Below are positions 1 through 7,900 of a DNA stretch of 22,483 nt, in pieces. The stretch is from an uncultured Clostridia bacterium (GTDB lineage: Bacteria > Bacillota_A > Clostridia > Oscillospirales > Acutalibacteraceae): contig CALWIE010000061.1 in assembly GCA_944380625.1 (NCBI GenBank), forward strand, positions 1-22,483. Direction: 5' to 3'. Position numbers and translations under genes: made by a program. The notes below the pieces were generated by a model. It had not been told where the DNA came from and did not search any database. It saw only the letters and a program-made list of their open reading frames with translations. Each line of letters starts with the position of its first letter. Within the stretch, counting starts at the first letter, position 1.

Positions 1-2
1 CC

Positions 3-1406
3 TGCGCCAACGTATGCCCCGGCAAGAAGGGCGAGAAGGCCCTGACCATGCAGCCCCTGGATACCCAGCTGGACAAGGAAGCCGGCTTCGTCTACGGCCG
101 CAAGCTGCCTGAGAAGCCCGAGGTGGCCGAGAAGTTCAAGCCCACCACCGTCAAGGGCAGCCAGTTCAAGCAGCCTCTGCTGGAGTACTCCGGCGCCTGC
201 GCCGGCTGCGGCGAGACCCCCTATGCCAAGCTGGTAACCCAGCTGTTCGGCGACCGGATGTACATCGCCAACGCCACCGGCTGCTCCTCCATCTGGGGCG
301 GCTCCGCTCCCGCCACTCCCTACACCGTGAACAAGGAAGGCCACGGTCCCGCTTGGGAGAACTCCCTGTTTGAGGACAACGCCGAGTTCGGCCTGGGCAT
401 GGCTCTGGGCCAGAACGCCGTGCGCAACCGCCTGGCGGAGCTCACCGAGAAGCTGATCGCCTCCAACGCCAACGCCGCCCTGAAGGAAGCCGCCCAGAAG
501 TGGCTGGACACCAAGGACGACCGCGCTGCCAACGACCAGCCCTCCAAGGACTACATCGCTGCCCTGGAGCAGGGTGTGGCCACCATCGACGAGCTTGTGG
601 CTTTCGTCAACTCCGACAAAGCCAAGGAGATCCTGGGCGACAAGGTTTCCGAGGCCCAGGCTCACGCTGCCGAGCTGAAGGCTTCCGGCGCCAAGTACTG
701 TGACTGCGAGGCCTGCAAGCTGGCTCTGGAGATCCTGAAGGATAAGGATTACCTGGCCAAGAAGTCCATGTGGATTCTGGGCGGCGACGGCTGGGCTTAC
801 GACATCGGCTTCGGCGGCCTGGACCACGCCCTTGCCTCCGGCGAGGACATCAACGTCCTGGTCTTCGATACCGAGGTGTACTCCAACACCGGCGGCCAGG
901 CCTCCAAGGCCACTCCCTGCGGCTCTGTCGCGCAGTTTGCCGCCACCGGCAAGGCCACCAAGAAGAAGGATCTGGCCGGCATCGCCATGACCTACGGCTA
1001 CGTCTACGTGGCCCAGGTGGCCATGGGCGCCGACATGAACCAGTGCATCAAGGCCTTCTCCGAGGCTGAGAGCTATCACGGCCCCTCCATCATCCTGGCT
1101 TACGCCCCCTGCATCAACCACGGCATCAAGGGTGGCGTGGGCGTCTCCCAGGTGGAGGAGAAGAAGGCTGTGGCCGCTGGCTACTGGCACAACTTCCGCT
1201 TCGACCCCCGCCGCGCCGACGAGGGCCTGAATCCCTTCCAGCTGGACAGCAAGGCTCCCTCCGCTTCTTACCGCGACTTCATCATGGGCGGGGTCCGCTA
1301 CAACAGCCTGACCCGCGCCTTCCCCGAGCGCGCCGAGAAGCTCTTCGAGAACGCCGAGAAGTACGCTGCTGAGAAGTACGAGCGCCTGAAGAAGATGGCC
1401 GAGTAA
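3..1406 (+). CDS. nifJ: Pyruvate:ferredoxin (flavodoxin) oxidoreductase, C-terminal part (5' end outside window)
   Basis: This enzyme oxidatively decarboxylates pyruvate to acetyl-CoA and CO2 and reduces ferredoxin in the cytoplasm of anaerobes. The frame is open from base 3 and begins with the end of a ferredoxin-like domain (CANVCPGKKGEKAL), so the ATG at 48 is internal. Counting from that ATG, CAGCGE (Cys51, Cys54), NATGCSS (Cys79) and PCINHG (Cys355) are the four ligands of the [4Fe-4S] cluster next to the thiamine cofactor. GGDGWAYDIGFGG (about 245-257) and the following SNTGGQ form the TPP/Mg site. The C-terminal tail continues well past the last cysteine, as in one-chain PFORs. Codon use is extremely biased, as expected for a highly expressed gene. 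A bidirectional terminator follows. Only the extent of the missing N-terminal part is uncertain. Confidence 0.97.
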   Translation, partial: CANVCPGKKGEKALTMQPLDTQLDKEAGFVYGRKLPEKPEVAEKFKPTTVKGSQFKQPLLEYSGACAGCGETPYAKLVTQLFGDRMYIANATGCSSIWGGSAPATPYTVNKEGHGPAWENSLFEDNAEFGLGMALGQNAVRNRLAELTEKLIASNANAALKEAAQKWLDTKDDRAANDQPSKDYIAALEQGVATIDELVAFVNSDKAKEILGDKVSEAQAHAAELKASGAKYCDCEACKLALEILKDKDYLAKKSMWILGGDGWAYDIGFGGLDHALASGEDINVLVFDTEVYSNTGGQASKATPCGSVAQFAATGKATKKKDLAGIAMTYGYVYVAQVAMGADMNQCIKAFSEAESYHGPSIILAYAPCINHGIKGGVGVSQVEEKKAVAAGYWHNFRFDPRRADEGLNPFQLDSKAPSASYRDFIMGGVRYNSLTRAFPERAEKLFENAEKYAAEKYERLKKMAE

Positions 1407-1437
1407 TCGACCTTCCTAATTCTAGGCAAAAGGCAAT

Positions 1438-1476
1438 AAAAAAGTCCCTGGCCGGGAGACCGGCCGGGGGCTTTTT
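1438..1476. terminator. Bidirectional rho-independent terminator between nifJ and the DUF3892 gene
   Basis: A long stem runs from A-run 1439-1443 through CCC, GGCCGG, a GAGA loop (1456-1459) and CCGGCC to T-run 1472-1476. It has two G-U pairs and no unpaired bases. Both strands end in a T-run, which suits the two convergent genes. Confidence 0.93.
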
Positions 1477-1479
1477 CGC

Positions 1480-1785
1480 TTATAAGGAGGTTTCCGGGGA
1501 GGTGGGCAGGTCCCCCAGGTTGACGGAGTCGCTGCCGTCGGGGAGGGAGCGCAGGTACTCGTTGCCGTTGCGGCTGGCGATGGCCACCCCCCGGATGCCC
1601 CCCTGTTTTGCCAGGGCAACGCCCTCCCGCTTGGAGAGCACCCGCCCGTCGGAGAGGGTGTATCCGGAGACCTTGCCGTTTTTCCGGATGAGCCCGGTGA
1701 TGGCCTTGGCGTCCTTCCGGGGAACGGGGTTCATGATATTGATGTTGGCGGGCAGGTTCCCGATTCTGCCGTTTTCCTGTTTCAT
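1480..1785 (-). CDS. DUF3892 domain-containing small protein
   Basis: A 101-residue protein of unknown function. The middle part (residues 27-92: AITGLIRKNGKVSGYTLSDG, then VLSKREGVALAKQGGI, then GVAIASRNGNEYLRSLPDG) matches the DUF3892 pattern as I recall it: a predicted small beta-rich domain with an invariant NGxEYLRSxPDG stretch. There is no signal peptide or membrane segment. The ATG at 1785 is preceded by an AAGGAAGG ribosome binding site about 8 nt upstream. It faces nifJ tail to tail across a shared terminator. A GAAGCCC/GGGCTTC hairpin (1809-1824) and a doubtful small ORF lie just upstream. Function and partner are unknown; the family assignment is confident. Confidence 0.9.
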   Translation of the reverse strand: MKQENGRIGNLPANINIMNPVPRKDAKAITGLIRKNGKVSGYTLSDGRVLSKREGVALAKQGGIRGVAIASRNGNEYLRSLPDGSDSVNLGDLPTSPETSL

Positions 1786-2061
1786 GGGGATCCTTCCTTT
1801 CTTCAGGCGAAGCCCAAGGGCTTCAAATGGGGTTCAAAGCTATTTTTGTACCCCCAAGCCCCCATTATGCGGGAAAAATCATCCCCCAAAAGATCCTGCC
1901 GCTTTTTCTTGGAGAGACCCAGCGCCACTCCTCTTTCATATCCCGGGTGGGGGCGGGCTTTTGGGCCAGCTCTTTGTAAAGCCGGGGACATTTCATGGAA
2001 AAACCCTCTTTTTTTCACTATTCTACCATAGGAAGGGGCCCTGGGCCCAAAAAACTTTGGA
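1786..2061. other. Gene-poor intergenic stretch
   Basis: Apart from the doubtful ORF at 1803-1996 and a perfect 7-bp hairpin GAAGCCC-AA-GGGCTTC at 1809-1824, I see no supported gene here. Base composition is mixed: C/G runs alternate with A/T runs, unlike the flanking genes. A weak minus-strand -10 like TAGAAT (around 2024-2029) could serve the DUF3892 side, but no convincing -35 is present at 17 nt. Confidence 0.5.
1803..1996 (-). pseudogene. Possible small gene interrupted by a frameshift (two overlapping reading frames)
   Basis: Two partial frames overlap on the minus strand. One starts at ATG 1996, has a GAGGG site 7 nt upstream, and reads MKCPRLYKELAQKPAPTRDM before ending after 43 residues. 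The other (ATG 1991 or GTG 2018, ending at TGA 1803) looks more protein-like in its second half (GLSKKKRQDLLGDDFSRIMG, then AWGYKNSFEPHLKPLGFA). Joining the start of the first to the end of the second needs one frameshift near 1930-1940 and would give a protein of about 63 residues directly upstream of the DUF3892 gene. I do not recognise the product. It could equally be non-coding sequence with chance open frames. Confidence 0.25.
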
Positions 2062-2090
2062 TTGCTTTTTTTTCAAAAATGGGATAAAAT
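2062..2090 (+). promoter_or_regulatory. SigA-type promoter of the transketolase operon
   Basis: TTGCTT (2062-2067), a 17-nt spacer, then TAAAAT (2085-2090). This puts transcription start near 2097, about 48 nt ahead of the ATG at 2145, which has AAAGGAAAGG upstream. Confidence 0.7.
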
Positions 2091-2144
2091 CATGTCTGTA
2101 TGAGCAACTGCAAGGAATACGGCGGAAAGGAAAGGTGACAAGCC

Positions 2145-2993
2145 ATGAACGCTCAAGAACGCAAGGACCTTCAGGTCACCGCGGCGAAGGTTCGCCTCGG
2201 CATCATTGAAGGCGTGTTCAACGCCAAGTCGGGCCATCCGGGAGGCTCTCTCTCCGCGGCCGAAATTTTCACCTATCTCTACTTCAAGGAGATGCGCGTC
2301 GATCCCCAGAACCCCAAGGACCCCGACCGGGACCGCTTTGTCCTCTCCAAGGGCCACTGCGCCCCGGGCCTGTACGCGGCCCTGGCCCTGCGGGGGTATT
2401 TTGAGTTTTCCGAGCTTCAAAAGCTGCGCCACATCGGCGCCATGCTCCAGGGCCACCCGGACATGAAGGGCACCCCCGGTGTGGACATGAGCTCCGGCTC
2501 CCTGGGCCAGGGCATTTCCGCCGCGGTGGGCATGGCCCTCGCCGGCAAAATGGACGGCAAGGACTACCGGGTCTACACCCTCCTGGGCGACGGCGAGGCG
2601 GAAGAGGGCCAGGTGTGGGAGGCTGCCATGTTCGCCGGCCACCACAAGCTGGACAACCTCTGCGTCCTGTTGGACTACAACGGCCTGCAGATCGACGGCC
2701 CCGTGGCCGACGTGGTGGCGCACGCTCCCTTTTTTTTCATTAATGAGACGGCGGCCTCCGAGACCTACACCCTCGAGGACGGCAACGACTTCGACCAGCT
2801 GGAGAAGGCCTTTGCCGCCGCCCGGGCCTGCAAGGGCAAGCCTTTCGCCATCATCGCCCACACCGTCAAGGGCAAGGGCGTGTCCTACATGGAAAACCAG
2901 GTGGGCTGGCACGGCAAGGCTCCCAACAAAGAGGAGTACGAGGTTGCCATGAAAGAACTCAAAGAGAACCTGGAGGTGCTGGAAAATGGCTGA
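2145..2993 (+). CDS. Transketolase, N-terminal subunit (thiamine diphosphate-binding half)
   Basis: A 282-residue protein that makes the first half of a two-subunit transketolase, which transfers two-carbon ketol units between sugar phosphates in the non-oxidative pentose phosphate pathway. GHPGGSLSAAE (30-40) supplies an active-site histidine. SLGQGISAAVGMALAGK and then LLGDGEAEEGQVWEAA with the downstream DYNGLQIDG form the TPP/Mg2+ site. Its length equals the N-terminal half of an ordinary transketolase. Its stop overlaps the start of the next gene by 8 nt (ATGGCTGA), so the two halves are translationally coupled. Split transketolases of this type are common in clostridia and archaea; the exact sugar range cannot be read from sequence. 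Confidence 0.95.
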   Translation: MNAQERKDLQVTAAKVRLGIIEGVFNAKSGHPGGSLSAAEIFTYLYFKEMRVDPQNPKDPDRDRFVLSKGHCAPGLYAALALRGYFEFSELQKLRHIGAMLQGHPDMKGTPGVDMSSGSLGQGISAAVGMALAGKMDGKDYRVYTLLGDGEAEEGQVWEAAMFAGHHKLDNLCVLLDYNGLQIDGPVADVVAHAPFFFINETAASETYTLEDGNDFDQLEKAFAAARACKGKPFAIIAHTVKGKGVSYMENQVGWHGKAPNKEEYEVAMKELKENLEVLENG

Positions 2994-3933
2994 AATGGTG
3001 AAAAAGGCCACCCGTGAAAGCTTTGGCGAGACCCTCGCCGCCCTGGCCGAGACTAATCCCCATATCGTGGTGCTGGACGCCGACCTTGCAGAGGCCACAA
3101 AGACCGTCATCTTCCAGAAGAAGTTTCCCCAGCGCTTTTTTGACTGCGGCATCGCCGAGGGCAACATGGTGGGCATCGCCGCCGGCCTTGCCACCTGCGG
3201 GAAAATCCCCTTCGCCGCGTCCTTCGCCATGTTCGCCGCCGGCCGCGCCTTTGAGCAGGTGCGCAACTCGGTGGGCTATCCCCACCTAAACGTGAAGATC
3301 GCCGGTTCCCACGCTGGCATCTCCGTGGGGGAGGACGGCGCCACCCACCAGTGCTGCGAGGACATCGCCCTCATGCGCACCATTCCCGGCATGGTGGTTT
3401 TAAACCCCTGCGACCACTTTGAGATGACCGAGGCCGTCAAGGCCGCCGTGGCGTACCAGGGCCCGGTGTATATCCGCCTGGGCCGCCTGGCGGTGGAGAG
3501 CGTGCTGCACCAGTTCCCCGACTACCGCTTTGAGCTGGGCCGCGGCATCACCCTCCGGGACGGCAGGGACATCACCATCATCGCCACCGGCCTGATGGTG
3601 GGGGAGGCCGTCAAGGCCGCCCAGGCCTTGGAGTCCCAGGGGATCGACGCCCGGGTGCTGGACATCCACACCATCAAGCCCCTGGACGAGGAGCTGGTGC
3701 TGAAGGCCGCCCGGGAGACCGGCCGCATCGTCACCGTGGAAGAGCACAACGTCATCGGCGGCCTGGGAGAGGCTGTGTCCTCCTGCCTGAGCGAAAAGTG
3801 CTCCACCCCGGTCACCCGCATAGGCGTGCAGGACACCTTTGGCCACTCCGGCCCCGCCGTGGACCTTTTAAAGGAGTTCGGCCTGTCTGCCGAGAACATC
3901 GAAGCAACCGTAAAGAAAGTCCTGGGCAAGTAA
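2986..3933 (+). CDS. Transketolase, C-terminal subunit
   Basis: A 315-residue partner of the preceding gene, comprising the pyrimidine-binding domain and the C-terminal transketolase domain. Visible family features are the DADLAEATKT and FFDCGIAEGNMVGIAAGLA stretches, where the conserved glutamate activates TPP. GSHAGISVGEDGATHQ follows, and the C-terminal domain begins around VYIRLGR and includes VEEHNVIGGLGEAV. The ATG at 2986 lies inside the end of the upstream gene and has GGAGGTG 7 nt before it, so coupling is likely. A strong hairpin terminator follows. The same fold occurs in the beta subunits of 2-oxoacid dehydrogenases and in DXP synthase, but adjacency to the N-terminal half makes transketolase the clear choice. 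Confidence 0.95.
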   Translation: MAEMVKKATRESFGETLAALAETNPHIVVLDADLAEATKTVIFQKKFPQRFFDCGIAEGNMVGIAAGLATCGKIPFAASFAMFAAGRAFEQVRNSVGYPHLNVKIAGSHAGISVGEDGATHQCCEDIALMRTIPGMVVLNPCDHFEMTEAVKAAVAYQGPVYIRLGRLAVESVLHQFPDYRFELGRGITLRDGRDITIIATGLMVGEAVKAAQALESQGIDARVLDIHTIKPLDEELVLKAARETGRIVTVEEHNVIGGLGEAVSSCLSEKCSTPVTRIGVQDTFGHSGPAVDLLKEFGLSAENIEATVKKVLGK

Positions 3934-3943
3934 AGCCCCGGGG

Positions 3944-3974
3944 AAAGGGCCTGGCCTCGCGCCGGGCCTTTTTT
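3944..3974 (+). terminator. Rho-independent terminator of the transketolase operon
   Basis: GGCCTGGC (3948-3955), loop CTCGC, GCCGGGCC (3961-3968), then six T (3969-3974), with A residues before the stem. Confidence 0.9.
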
Positions 3975-3991
3975 GTGCAAAGGAGGCTCCT

Positions 3992-4426
3992 ATGGAATGG
4001 AAAATCCGCAGCGCCCGGCTGGAGGACTCCCCAGCCATCGCCCGCTTGAACCGGGAGGAGATGGGCTACGACTACCCCCAAGAGGCGACCCGCGCCAAGC
4101 TGGAGTCATGCCTGCATGACCCGTCCCATAAGATACTGGTGGCCGAAAGGGAAGGAGAGGTGGTGGGCTACCTGCACCTGGAGGATTACGATGTGCTCTA
4201 CGCCCCCCACATGAAAAACGTGCTGGGGATCGCCGTCTCCAGGCGCCTCCGCCGCCAGGGGGTGGGGAGGGCCCTTCTCGCCGCAGGGGAGGCCTGGGCA
4301 AGGTCCACAGGGGCCACAGCCGTGCGCCTTGTCTCCGGGGAGGGGCGCAAGGGCGCCCACGCCTTTTATGAGCGTTTGGGCTACACAGGCAACAAGCTCC
4401 AGCGGAATTTTAAAAAGCCCCTCTGA
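3992..4426 (+). CDS. GNAT family N-acetyltransferase
   Basis: A 144-residue single-domain protein of the Gcn5-related acetyltransferase superfamily, which moves an acetyl group from acetyl-CoA to an amine. Beta strands around KILVAEREGEVVGYLHLE (47-64) lead to motif A, GIAVSRRLRRQGVGRALLAA (79-98), whose RRQGVGRA loop binds the CoA pyrophosphate. The terminal FYERLGYTGNK is the usual motif B. The start ATG has AAAGGAGG 6 nt upstream. It sits just after the transketolase terminator and ahead of the groESL promoter, so it is probably monocistronic. I see no clear terminator of its own. The substrate is unknown; protein, small amine and antibiotic targets are all possible in this family. Confidence 0.9.
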   Translation: MEWKIRSARLEDSPAIARLNREEMGYDYPQEATRAKLESCLHDPSHKILVAEREGEVVGYLHLEDYDVLYAPHMKNVLGIAVSRRLRRQGVGRALLAAGEAWARSTGATAVRLVSGEGRKGAHAFYERLGYTGNKLQRNFKKPL

Positions 4427-4477
4427 CTGGGAAATTTATGAAGGAACTGTTAAAAATCAAAAATTTTTGAAAAGCTA

Positions 4478-4506
4478 TTGACTTTTACTGACCATGTGGC
4501 TACAAT
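4478..4506 (+). promoter_or_regulatory. SigA-type promoter of groESL
   Basis: TTGACT (4478-4483), a 17-nt spacer, then TACAAT (4501-4506). Transcription should start near 4513, inside the CIRCE operator, the usual arrangement for HrcA repression. A TCAAAAA/TTTTTGA palindrome (4457-4470) lies just upstream of the -35. Confidence 0.9.
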
Positions 4507-4510
4507 AAGT

Positions 4511-4537
4511 TTAGCACTCGGGAATAAAGAGTGCTAA
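4511..4537 (+). promoter_or_regulatory. CIRCE operator (HrcA binding site)
   Basis: A perfect TTAGCACTC-N9-GAGTGCTAA inverted repeat. This is the known binding site of the heat-shock repressor HrcA, here placed over the transcription start of groESL. hrcA itself is not in the window. Confidence 0.97.
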
Positions 4538-5005
<468 letters not shown>

Positions 5006-5064
5006 GCGGCGGTTTGCCCTCCAATTTATAAAGATTTTGATTCCATTGCGATTTTGATTTATAG

Positions 5065-6714
<1,650 letters not shown>

Positions 6715-6740
6715 TTGCCCCAGCCAAAAGATATCCTGAC

Positions 6741-6778
6741 AAAAAAAGGACTGCCGTGAGAGCGGCAGCCCTTTTTTA
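6741..6778 (+). terminator. Rho-independent terminator of groESL
   Basis: A-run, GG-A-CTGCCG, loop TGAGAG, CGGCAG-C-CC, then TTTTTT. There is one internal A/C mismatch. The flanking A-run also gives a T-run on the minus strand. Confidence 0.88.
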
Positions 6779-6793
6779 TTTTACCCGTAAGAG

Positions 6794-6828
6794 AAAAGGA
6801 CCCGCCCCAAAAGGAGGCGCGTCCTTTT
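6794..6828. terminator. Second hairpin, probably a bidirectional or back-up terminator
   Basis: AAAAGGAC (6794-6801) pairs with GTCCTTTT (6821-6828), and CGCC (6803-6806) pairs with GGCG (6816-6819) across a C/C mismatch. The symmetric A and T runs allow termination in either direction, after groEL or after minus-strand read-through. Confidence 0.5.
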
Positions 6829-6885
6829 CCTGTCTCCGGGCTTGGGGGGCAGGCTCTTATTTGGCAGGGACGGTTAAAATCGATA

Positions 6886-6961
6886 TTTCTCCACAGAGAG
6901 AAACACACCGCCCGCAGGGCGGCGCCCCAACTGCGAGCCCAACGAAGCGGGTCGCGGTTGG
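6886..6961. repeat. Block of three consecutive palindromes (possible dispersed extragenic element)
   Basis: Three hairpins follow each other closely. They are TTTCTC/GAGAAA (about 6886-6903), CCGCCC-GCA-GGGCGG (6908-6922), and a long stem at 6927-6961. In the long stem, the ten bases CCAACTGCGA pair with TCGCGGTTGG through one T-G pair; then a G bulge and CCC/GGG extend it over a loop of about 8 nt. The block lies between the groEL terminator and the tRNA gene, with no promoter or ORF that I trust. No second copy is in this window. Confidence 0.45.
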
Positions 6962-7010
6962 AAAGGAGGAGCAAGGGAGCGGGCGGACGGCGTCTCTTTT
7001 GCCACAGGCA

Positions 7011-7048
7011 CAAAAAGACGTGGTCGCAAGCGGGACTTTGCGACCACG
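7011..7048 (-). terminator. Terminator of the tRNA-Leu gene
   Basis: A perfect 11-bp stem: CGTGGTCGCAA (7019-7029) with TTGCGACCACG (7038-7048), loop 8 nt. On the minus strand it is followed by CTTTTTG (7011-7017). The stem begins on the base directly after the CCA end of the tRNA. Confidence 0.9.
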
Positions 7049-7133
7049 TGGTGCGGGTAGTGGGGGTCGAACCCACACGGATCGCTCCACAGGAACCTAA
7101 ATCCTGCGCGTCTGCCAATTCCGCCATACCCGC
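7049..7133 (-). tRNA. tRNA-Leu (anticodon UAG), CCA encoded
   Basis: The minus strand from 7133 reads GCGGGTATGGCGGAATTGGC, the normal start of a class II leucine tRNA. The acceptor stem GCGGGTA pairs with TACCCGC, followed by A and an encoded CCA (7049-7051). The anticodon arm is CAGGA-TTTAGGT-TCCTG, giving anticodon UAG for CUA and related leucine codons. A long variable arm and a GGGTTCGACCCCC T-arm follow. Total length is 85 nt. It has its own promoter and terminator. Confidence 0.97.
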
Positions 7134-7172
7134 TTATGGAGGCCGCCTGGGAAGGCCCAGGCGAACGTTACT

Positions 7173-7201
7173 ATTATACGCCCTGAAAGGGGAATCCGCA
7201 A
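7173..7201 (-). promoter_or_regulatory. Promoter of tRNA-Leu
   Basis: On the minus strand, TTGCGG (7201-7196), a 17-nt spacer, then TATAAT (7178-7173). Transcription should start about 33 nt ahead of the tRNA. Confidence 0.88.
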
Positions 7202-7223
7202 GGGATAATTCCGGAAGTTTTGC

Positions 7224-7252
7224 TTGCTTTTTTTACTAAAAAAGTGTATCCT
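7224..7252 (+). promoter_or_regulatory. Promoter of the queT transcript
   Basis: TTGCTT (7224-7229), a 17-nt spacer, then TATCCT (7247-7252). Start would be near 7259, so the transcript opens with the GCAGC/GCTGC hairpin (7260-7274) and the riboswitch. An overlapping TTGCTT at 7220 gives a poorer match. Confidence 0.6.
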
Positions 7253-7274
7253 ATCTCATGCAGCGTCCCGCTGC

Positions 7275-7314
7275 GGTCAGTCGCGAAATCCTGACCTTAA
7301 AAAATACTAGGAGG
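7275..7314 (+). promoter_or_regulatory. preQ1-I riboswitch controlling queT translation
   Basis: Stem P1 is GGTCAG (7275-7280) with CTGACC (7291-7296), enclosing the 10-nt loop TCGCGAAATC. It is followed by the A-rich tail TTAAAAAATACTA that leads directly into AGGAGG (7309-7314), the ribosome binding site of queT. This is the class I preQ1 aptamer layout, closest to the Thermoanaerobacter type: loop starting UCGC, a C just before the 3' P1 strand that would pair with preQ1, and tail ACUAGG where C and GG form the pseudoknot with the loop. Ligand binding would bury the ribosome binding site and switch translation off. The downstream gene is the known preQ1 transporter family, which strongly supports the call. 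Confidence 0.9.
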
Positions 7315-7323
7315 AAATTGAAT

Positions 7324-7860
7324 ATGAGCACTTCCCGAAAAACTCGCTTTCTGGCGGTGGGCGCTGTGATCGCGGCGCTCTATGCTGTTTTGACCTATGT
7401 GGCTGCGGCCGTGAACCTGGCCTACGGGCCGGTGCAGTTCCGCTTTTCCGAAGCGCTGACGGTGCTGCCTGTGTTCACGCCGGCGGCTGTCCCGGGCCTT
7501 GCCTTGGGGTGTTTTATCGCAAACCTGGGGAGCCCCCTGGGAGTGGTGGACTGGGTCTTTGGCACCGGGGCCACTTTGCTTGCGGCGGTGGGCACTTGGC
7601 TTGTAAAAGACATCCAGGTAAAGGGCCTGCCTTTGCTGGCGCCCCTGCCGCCTGTCCTCGCCAATGTGCTGCTGGTGGGCTTTGAACTCTCCTGCCTCTC
7701 CAGCACCGGCGCCTTTGCCCTGGGGAACTTCACCTGGGCCGCCTATGGGGCCTCCGCCTTGTCGGTGGGGATCGGGGAGCTTGCCATCTGCTACGTGCTG
7801 GGCCTGCCCCTTATTTTGGCCCTGCGCCGCACCCACGCTATGGATAGGCTCACGGCCTGA
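7324..7860 (+). CDS. queT: QueT, substrate-binding (S) component of a preQ1/queuosine-precursor ECF transporter
   Basis: A 178-residue integral membrane protein with about five or six hydrophobic segments. The family signature GPVQFRFSEALTVLPVF (35-51) is followed by a PGLALGCFIANLGSPLG stretch typical of QueT (formerly DUF988). It should bind preQ1 or a related queuosine precursor and work with the shared ECF energising module (EcfA, EcfA', EcfT), which is encoded elsewhere. I chose ATG 7324, 9 nt after AGGAGG; an upstream in-frame ATG at 7258 lies before the riboswitch and would translate through it. The tRNA-Leu gene is divergent. TrkH follows after 40 nt in the same direction and may share the transcript. 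Confidence 0.95.
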   Translation: MSTSRKTRFLAVGAVIAALYAVLTYVAAAVNLAYGPVQFRFSEALTVLPVFTPAAVPGLALGCFIANLGSPLGVVDWVFGTGATLLAAVGTWLVKDIQVKGLPLLAPLPPVLANVLLVGFELSCLSSTGAFALGNFTWAAYGASALSVGIGELAICYVLGLPLILALRRTHAMDRLTA

Positions 7861-7900
7861 CCGTATAAAATGAACTGAAAAGGAGCAAGGGTGATTATCT

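Noticed and set aside
2073..3266. 397-residue minus-strand ORF opposite the transketolase genes
   Set aside because: Shadow frame with no motif. Both transketolase halves are clear on the plus strand.
7249..7312. TCCTA (7249-7253) pairing with TAGGA (7308-7312) as an anti-ribosome-binding-site helix in the queT leader
   Set aside because: The first strand overlaps the predicted -10 box and is upstream of the likely start, so it would not be in the RNA.
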